A DNA stretch of 64,000 nt, from NCBI GenBank assembly GCA_041859045.1, contig JBHELB010000071.1, positions 31,820 to 95,819 on the forward strand. Reading direction: 5' to 3'. Made by a program: the position numbers and the translations under genes. This DNA comes from JBHELB01 sp041859045 (lineage in GTDB: Bacteria > Hydrogenedentota > Hydrogenedentia > Hydrogenedentales > SLHB01). Numbering within the stretch: the stretch's first letter is position 1; each line of letters opens with the position of its first letter. The notes under the pieces are model-generated. The model was not told the origin of the DNA and searched no databases. It saw nothing but the letters and a program-made list of their open reading frames with translations. This document shows, piece by piece, positions 59,706-64,000 of the stretch.

Positions 59706-60144
59706 ACCGACTTCACGGGTTCTGATTTACCAGCCCGAAGACGGGCGAACCCGTATCGACGTGCGGCTCGAAGACGAGACCGTCTGGCTCACCCAAGGGC
59801 AGATGGTCGATCTCTTCCAGAGCAGCAAACAGAACATAAGTCTTCATGTGCGCAACATTTACCAGGAGGGCGAACTGCAGGAAGCGGCAACGGTCAAGGA
59901 ATACTTGACAGTTCAAACGGAGGGGCAGAGACGGGTTCAGCGCGCCATCAAGTACTACAACCTTGATGTCATTATCGCCGTCGGCTATCGGGTCCGGTCG
60001 CAACGGGGCGTTCAGTTCCGCCAATGGGCCACCGAACGCCTGCGTGAATACATCGTCAAAGGGTTTTCTCGTTCCCAAGTTGTACTGGGAACGAGAAAAA
60101 CACCAGGAGAATCGAACCTAGCATTGAGGCGTACTGTCTGGTAG
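59698..60144 (+). pseudogene. RhuM-family protein, truncated
   Basis: The first 120 residues match the N-terminal half of RhuM-type proteins: TRIDVRLEDETVWLTQGQMV, QNISLHVRNIYQEGELQEAA, IKYYNLDVIIAVGYRVRSQR and GVQFRQWATERLREYIVKGF. Family members are about 330 residues and continue after KGF with the Fic/DOC-like C-terminal half. Here the family similarity ends at KGF, and the frame goes on as SRSQVVLGTRKTPG, which is encoded by a perfect 14-bp palindrome, and stops soon after. I read this as a gene broken by a repeat insertion or an associated deletion. The remaining N-terminal domain might still be made. Confidence 0.75.
60064..60099. repeat. TTCCCAAGT-type palindrome inside the RhuM remnant
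   Basis: TTTTCTCGTTCCCA (60064-60077) and TGGGAACGAGAAAA (60086-60099) are perfect inverted arms. It is the same repeat family as the four palindromes at 62219-62676. Flanking T and A runs would let it act as a bidirectional terminator. Confidence 0.85.
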
Positions 60145-60157
60145 AATCCCTAAGAAT

Positions 60158-60411
60158 TGAATCGATGGTTCAGGGCGCGATGCAATAGTGCGGAGCAGGA
60201 GCCCCCCGGCAGTCAAAGTGGAAACCTTAATCGGTGGAAAGGAGTAGCTGCTGTGGCGAAAAATGTGTTCTCTAGAATGCCGAATTCGTATCCTGTTGCC
60301 TTGGCCATCTTTGGCTGGATAATGTTTACAGGCGGCCAGATTGCTCATCCAGTCTGGTTGAAGTTCGTGATGTTGTCAGCTGCCAGGGCCCTGCCCTGAA
60401 CCATCGATTCA
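60158..60411. repeat. Element bounded by perfect 19-bp inverted repeats
   Basis: TGAATCGATGGTTCAGGGC (60158-60176) is exactly inverted at 60393-60411. The 254-bp unit contains one small reading frame whose stop lies in the right arm. No target duplication is visible at the ends. Confidence 0.85.
60253..60399 (+). CDS. 48-residue membrane protein between inverted repeats
   Basis: GTG start with AAAGGAG ten bases upstream. The peptide has a single hydrophobic stretch (YPVALAIFGWIMFTGGQIAH) then KFVMLSAARALP. The strong ribosome site and membrane-helix composition suggest a real gene. I recognise no characterised family. The stop TGA lies within the right 19-bp arm, so gene and repeat probably move or are kept as one unit. 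Confidence 0.55.
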   Translation: MAKNVFSRMPNSYPVALAIFGWIMFTGGQIAHPVWLKFVMLSAARALP

Positions 60412-60498
60412 GGAATCTTTCGTTCCTCGTTTTCTCAATCATCTTTCTTGGGGCACGCACACGTGTTTCCTCAAGTAAAAATCTACCTGAAAGACACA

Positions 60499-60527
60499 TT
60501 GTACCTGCAACCGAAATAGGCTAAAGT
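60499..60527 (+). promoter_or_regulatory. Promoter candidate for the PHP-like gene
   Basis: TTGTAC, a 17-nt spacer and TAAAGT, 41 nt before the ATG at 60569. Confidence 0.45.
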
Positions 60528-60568
60528 GGCATTCTTCTTGCGGGGACTGAGATGCTTGAGGAGCGGGC

Positions 60569-61915
60569 ATGAGTGTGATTGAGCGGGGAAACTGGCAGAA
60601 CGATCTGAATTCTTTCGACCTCGAGCGACGTCAGGCGGCGTTGCGCGATGCGTTGCGCGCACTCGAGCGTGGCGGCGGCGAATTGCCCTCCGCGCGCGCG
60701 GCCATGAATCTCCACATCCACACGTTCTTCTCGTACAACGGCTACGGCTATTCGCCCAGCGCGATCGCGTGGAAGGCCCGCTGCGAGGGGCTCTATATGG
60801 CGGGCGTGGTGGACTTCGACGTGCTCGACGCGGTCGACGAATTCCTCGAGGCGTGCACGCTGCTGGGACTCAAGGGCTGCGCGGGCATCGAGACGCGGGT
60901 GTTCATCCCTGAATTCGCGAACGACGAGATCAACTCCCCGGGCGAGCCCGGCATCGCCTACTATATGGGCGTCGGGTTCACGCGCACGTCGGCCGCCAAC
61001 GCCGATTGGCTCCGGGCGCTCAAAACCGCCGCCGCCCAGCGCACACGCGGCATTCTCGAGCGGGTCAACGCCTTTCTCGCGCCGGTCGTGCTCGACTACG
61101 AGCGCGATGTGCTGCCCCTTACGCCCAGCGGCAACCCGACGGAACGCCATCTGTGCATGGCCTACGAGACCAAGGCCGAGCAACTCTTCCCCGGCGAGGA
61201 GGATCGCGCGGCGTTCTGGGCGGGCAAACTCGGCCTCGACCCGGCAAAAGTTCGCGATCAGTTGCGCGATTCGCCCGGCTTCCAGGGACTTCTCCGCGCG
61301 AAGACGATGAAGGCCGGGGGCGTGGGTTATGTGCAGCCCGACGGCGCGTCGTTCCCCGCGCTGGAGCCGTTCCACGCGTTCATCCTGGCCAACGGCGCGA
61401 TCCCGGCGTACGCCTGGCTCGACGGCACAACGCCGGGCGAACAACGCATCGAAGCGCTGCTCGACCACGTCATGGGCCTCGGCGCGGCGGCGATCAACAT
61501 CATTCCCGACCGCAACTGGAACATCAAAGACCCCGAGGCGCGCAAGGTGAAAGTGGCCAATCTCCATCACGTCGTCGCGCTCGCCGAAGCGCGCGGCCTG
61601 CCGGTCGTCGTGGGGACCGAAATGAACGCCCACGGCCAACGGTTTGTCGACGATTTCGACGCCCCGGAACTCGCGCTTCTCATGCCGGTCTTCCGCAAGG
61701 GTGCCTGCATCCTTTTCGCGCACACCATACTCGAGCGCGCCGCGCGCATGGGCTACCTCAGCCCCTGGGCCCGCGCCGCATTCGCCTCGGTGGACGAAAA
61801 GAACGCGTTCTACGCGCGCCTGGGCGAACGCATGTCGCCCGCGCCGCGCACCGAGCCCGCCGGACTCGCCACCGTCATGACCCCCGCCGACGTCGAAGCG
61901 GCATTGGTTCGATAG
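60569..61915 (+). CDS. PHP-domain-like metal-dependent hydrolase
   Basis: 448 residues; AGGAGCGGGC before the ATG. The PHP-type first motif is AAMNLHIHTFFSYNGYGYSP near residue 46 (HxH). Further candidate metal ligands are VVDFDVLDAVDEFLEACTLL, GCAGIETRVFIPEFANDEIN (Glu), LPVVVGTEMNAHGQRFVDDF (Glu, His) and CILFAHTILERAARM (His). PHP proteins are phosphoesterases or polymerase-associated nucleases; the long insert at 160-290, carrying MAYETKAEQLFPGEEDRAAF, sets this group apart. Soluble, monocistronic. The substrate is unknown. Confidence 0.78.
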   Translation: MSVIERGNWQNDLNSFDLERRQAALRDALRALERGGGELPSARAAMNLHIHTFFSYNGYGYSPSAIAWKARCEGLYMAGVVDFDVLDAVDEFLEACTLLGLKGCAGIETRVFIPEFANDEINSPGEPGIAYYMGVGFTRTSAANADWLRALKTAAAQRTRGILERVNAFLAPVVLDYERDVLPLTPSGNPTERHLCMAYETKAEQLFPGEEDRAAFWAGKLGLDPAKVRDQLRDSPGFQGLLRAKTMKAGGVGYVQPDGASFPALEPFHAFILANGAIPAYAWLDGTTPGEQRIEALLDHVMGLGAAAINIIPDRNWNIKDPEARKVKVANLHHVVALAEARGLPVVVGTEMNAHGQRFVDDFDAPELALLMPVFRKGACILFAHTILERAARMGYLSPWARAAFASVDEKNAFYARLGERMSPAPRTEPAGLATVMTPADVEAALVR

Positions 61916-62211
61916 TCGAGAATAGGACACTCCCGCAGGGCCAAAGAAGAAACGCTCGGCATCGAAGCCCGACGCTACGAGGAGTGGGCAGAGTCGCTCT
62001 ATGTCTCGGGCAAGATATTTCCGCTACGTCTTTCCTCAACCCACTCAGGCATAAAGCAGCGCGCCGTGTCGATTGGTCTACTGGTCGTCCAGACCCATAT
62101 TCGCATCCCCGGGAAACGTGCTGCGAAGCATCGCCGTCAATCTCTCCGCGGCCTCGCTGAGGTCGTTCCTGTCCCACTCGATAGTCGTCATCTGTTTTAT
62201 GTCGAAATGTA
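61916..62211. other. Gene-poor stretch with coding remnants
   Basis: No complete gene with good support. A plus-strand stretch near 61950-62020 reads AKEETLGIEARRYEEWAESL, which looks like decayed coding sequence without a start. A minus-strand 37-codon frame is listed separately. Confidence 0.4.
62078..62191 (-). CDS. 37-residue frame, possible gene remnant
   Basis: ATG at 62191 to TAG at 62078; the peptide begins MTTIEWDRNDLSEAAERLTA and continues in coding-like composition. It has no good ribosome site and sits directly beside the tandem repeat, so it may be the tail of a gene whose front was replaced. Confidence 0.25.
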   Translation of the reverse strand: MTTIEWDRNDLSEAAERLTAMLRSTFPGDANMGLDDQ

Positions 62212-62692
62212 TTTCCTCGCTCCCAAGTTGCACTTGGGAGCGCAGTACCCCCGAAGCTGTGCTTCGTCTTCTTCTCGTTGCCCTGACCGGGGAGCGAGCA
62301 ATATCGGGCAGGGGCGCTCACCGTCGGATTGTGCGAATGTGTAATGCGAGCGCATCAGAGTGCTATTGCATGCGCCACGAGAAGAGTGGAAGCGAAGCTT
62401 CACGAAAGGACGTTCCCAAGTGCAACTTGGGAACGAGAGAATGGGATGTCTTTTCCTCGCTCCCAAGTTGCACTTGGGAGCGCAGTACCCCTGAAGCTGT
62501 GCTTCGTCTTCTTCTCGTTACCCTGACCGGGGAGCGAGCAATATCGAACAGGGGGCGCTCGCCGCCGGATTGTGCGAATGTGTAATGCGAGCGCATCAGA
62601 GTGCTATCGCATGCGCCGCGCGAAGGGTGGAAGCGCAGCTTCACGAAAGGACGTTCCCAAGTGCAACTTGGGAACGAGAGAATGGGATGCTC
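62212..62692. repeat. Two tandem 240-bp repeat units, each bracketed by palindromes
   Basis: Units 62212-62451 and 62452-62692 are nearly identical. Each begins with GCTCCCAAGT-TGC-ACTTGGGAGC (62219-62241; 62459-62481) and ends with CGTTCCCAAGT-GCA-ACTTGGGAACG (62411-62435; 62652-62676). The core holds a further hairpin, CGAAGCTGTGCTTCG. Open frames through this block encode repeat-derived peptides such as SCTWERSTPEAVLRLLL and are not genes. Confidence 0.92.
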
Positions 62693-62729
62693 TTTGCTGA
62701 AGCGCTCATGAGAGCATGCTGCAAAGTTA

Positions 62730-62758
62730 TTGCGTGTTTCAGGAATCCTCCTTACAAT
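62730..62758 (+). promoter_or_regulatory. Promoter candidate for the HEPN-domain gene
   Basis: TTGCGT, a 17-nt spacer and TACAAT, directly after the tandem repeats and 66 nt before the ATG at 62825. Confidence 0.55.
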
Positions 62759-62824
62759 AGGCGCGTACTTGCATAGTGCCTTCTTTCAATCCACCGCGTT
62801 TCTTGCGGTCAGAGCGGAGCCTTC

Positions 62825-63838
62825 ATGTCCGAAAGCAGCGATTCGACAACCGAAGAATACGTGTTAGACCCTCATCCCAGATCTGCATCACGGTTATTCC
62901 GGATGATATGGCAATTGGAGAACTGGCTTCGGCTTATGGTCTACGTGGAGCTTCGCGCTTGGCTACCCAACTGGAAATCAGTCGTTGATAAGAAAATCAC
63001 CGAACAGGCGGCAAGGACTATGGAGAGGGACAAGGAACAGCACCACATGACGACGCCGCACGAAGACGAGTTGTCGTACTCGTCGCTTGGACAGCTTTGG
63101 GACATCATCTCAAGTGAGGAAATTTGGCCTTACTTCGAGCCGTATTTCCCGCCACGAGACAATGTTAAGGCGAGAATGGAAGAAGTGAGGCAAATACGAA
63201 ACCGGATCGCTCATTTTCGCCCACGTCATTCATTAGATGAACAAAGGCTCGAATTGTTCTTGGCGGACATGGAACCGGGCGTGAGGCGATTTTGCAGTCG
63301 GTACATGTTTGGCCGACGAGGCATGGACAGCGATCCTGTGTGGGAAAAGCTGAAGGCCGTGTGGGACGAAAGGACCTACGCGACCGAGCTGAGCGGTCCT
63401 TTGGGGTGTCTATATGCTCCTGGCTACAAACGCCAAGATCCCCCTCTGCACATTACGCTAGAAATTTGTCCTCACAAAGTGAGAGAGGAGTCCACCGCAG
63501 GGATTGTTTATTCAGTAGAAGTAGCGCCTCCACTTGCGCGTTTCCTTGATATCGACCAGCTTTTGCTCAGAACTTCCGAAATTCACCAACAGTTGATACA
63601 TATCATAGATTTTGGTAATGCGGGGATGTGTTTCACGCTGCCAGGGGCGGTTGGACCGGACGAACTGTGCGAACATATTCTTGCGATCGCACATGCAGGA
63701 GTCAATAGCGCGACCGGAGTAGACAAGAAGCCAAGTCGCCGAGATTGGCCCGAATATTACATTCGCTCAAGCCACTGGCTCGCCAACCTATACGTCACTC
63801 CAGACCAAATACGAGAACAAATTCTCGATCGAAGTTAG
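62825..63838 (+). CDS. HEPN-domain protein (Swt1-like), possible RNase
   Basis: 337 residues; ATG with GGAG upstream. Residues 20-150 are helical, and ARMEEVRQIRNRIAHFRPRH contains the HEPN active-site pattern RNRIAH (R125 to H130, Rx4H), with the preceding helix LFRMIWQLENWLRLMVYVEL as in Swt1-type HEPN domains. HEPN proteins of this kind are often RNases in toxin-antitoxin or anti-phage systems. The C-terminal 180 residues (YATELSGPLGCLYAPGYKRQ, YSVEVAPPLARFLDIDQLLL) are unfamiliar and may be a sensor or binding domain. Base composition is lower in GC than the rest of the window. No partner antitoxin gene is visible before the window ends. Confidence 0.72.
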   Translation: MSESSDSTTEEYVLDPHPRSASRLFRMIWQLENWLRLMVYVELRAWLPNWKSVVDKKITEQAARTMERDKEQHHMTTPHEDELSYSSLGQLWDIISSEEIWPYFEPYFPPRDNVKARMEEVRQIRNRIAHFRPRHSLDEQRLELFLADMEPGVRRFCSRYMFGRRGMDSDPVWEKLKAVWDERTYATELSGPLGCLYAPGYKRQDPPLHITLEICPHKVREESTAGIVYSVEVAPPLARFLDIDQLLLRTSEIHQQLIHIIDFGNAGMCFTLPGAVGPDELCEHILAIAHAGVNSATGVDKKPSRRDWPEYYIRSSHWLANLYVTPDQIREQILDRS

Positions 63839-63944
63839 CTTCACCAGGAAACTCCGAGACTGCCCGCGCATCGCCAGAAACAACGAACCAGCGAAGCGCG
63901 CACCAACGCCAATAACTATTGTCCGAAAGCGGCGCAGGGATGCG

Positions 63945-64000
63945 CCGCACCTAAAGTTTCTTTGGAGGGGGTCTGGGGGAACCTTTCTGTGAACAGAAAG
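63945..64000. other. Start of a long hairpin cut by the window end
   Basis: GGGGGAACCTTTCTGT followed by GAACAGAAAG; the second arm is cut by the window end. A second small dyad, GCGGCGCA / TGCGCCGC, lies at about 63930. Probably an intergenic repeat or terminator. Confidence 0.45.

Noticed and set aside
62073..62585. 170-codon open frame across the tandem repeats
   Set aside because: The frame exists only because the 240-bp unit lacks stops in it; the translation repeats SLPSCTWERSTPEAVLRLLL-type peptides derived from palindromes, and no ribosome site is present.
62212..62692. CRISPR array
   Set aside because: Only two long near-identical units with palindromes, no short repeats separated by unique spacers, and no cas genes in the window.

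Overview
The window is 64 kb of GC-rich DNA from a Gram-negative-type bacterium. Evidence for an outer envelope is a LysM lytic-transglycosylase lipoprotein, a heptosyltransferase-like GT9 and a DUF1573 lipoprotein. Diaminopimelate synthesis genes, a chemotaxis receptor, PilZ and HD-GYP signalling proteins, many GT39 membrane glycosyltransferases and a DUF6259-like protein fit an uncultivated PVC-like or Hydrogenedentota-like lineage. That placement is inference from gene content only; no rRNA is present.

Layout. 1-4800: two translationally coupled B12-type radical SAM proteins, rarA, and a GT39. 4791-7102: a second GT39 gene on a segment bounded by perfect 85-bp direct repeats that duplicate the 3' end of dnaE. 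7024-10964: pncC-dnaE on the minus strand. 11246-16708: PilZ, TPR-membrane, GYF/RDD and chemoreceptor genes. 16915-19786: dapA, dapB and a HisG-like gene, closed by a strong terminator. 20023-21282: an isolated tail-fibre-like gene with two tiny partners. 21450-34892: a sugar-transfer region, with five plus-strand glycosyltransferase genes meeting a five-gene minus-strand operon (GT9, GT39, sugar isomerase, dehydrogenase, TIM-barrel protein) head to head at a shared CTAG stop. 35059-46679: HD-GYP, YjbQ, a putative structured small RNA, hydrolase, Gfo/Idh oxidoreductase, PII-like, lytic transglycosylase, TolB-like propeller, a MEMO1-AMMECR1 fusion, isochorismatase-like hydrolase and a response regulator. 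Then tRNA-Leu(TAA) and tRNA-Cys(GCA), an exported DUF1573/TPR/unknown cluster, a second polysaccharide region (50563-57702), and an accessory end (58018-64000).

The accessory end is rich in repeats: a RhuM-family gene broken near a palindrome, a 48-residue membrane protein between perfect 19-bp inverted repeats, two tandem 240-bp units each bracketed by palindromes, and a HEPN-domain (possible RNase) gene with its own promoter.

The most novel-looking item is at 37082-37276. A consensus-like promoter precedes about 160 nt with stable hairpins, two exposed anti-Shine-Dalgarno-like stretches and a terminator-like stem, and no reading frame. Seventeen intergenic promoter candidates share a TTGNNN - 17 or 18 nt - (T/C)ANNN(T/G) layout, usually with 17-nt spacing; they were found by eye, so each alone is moderate evidence.
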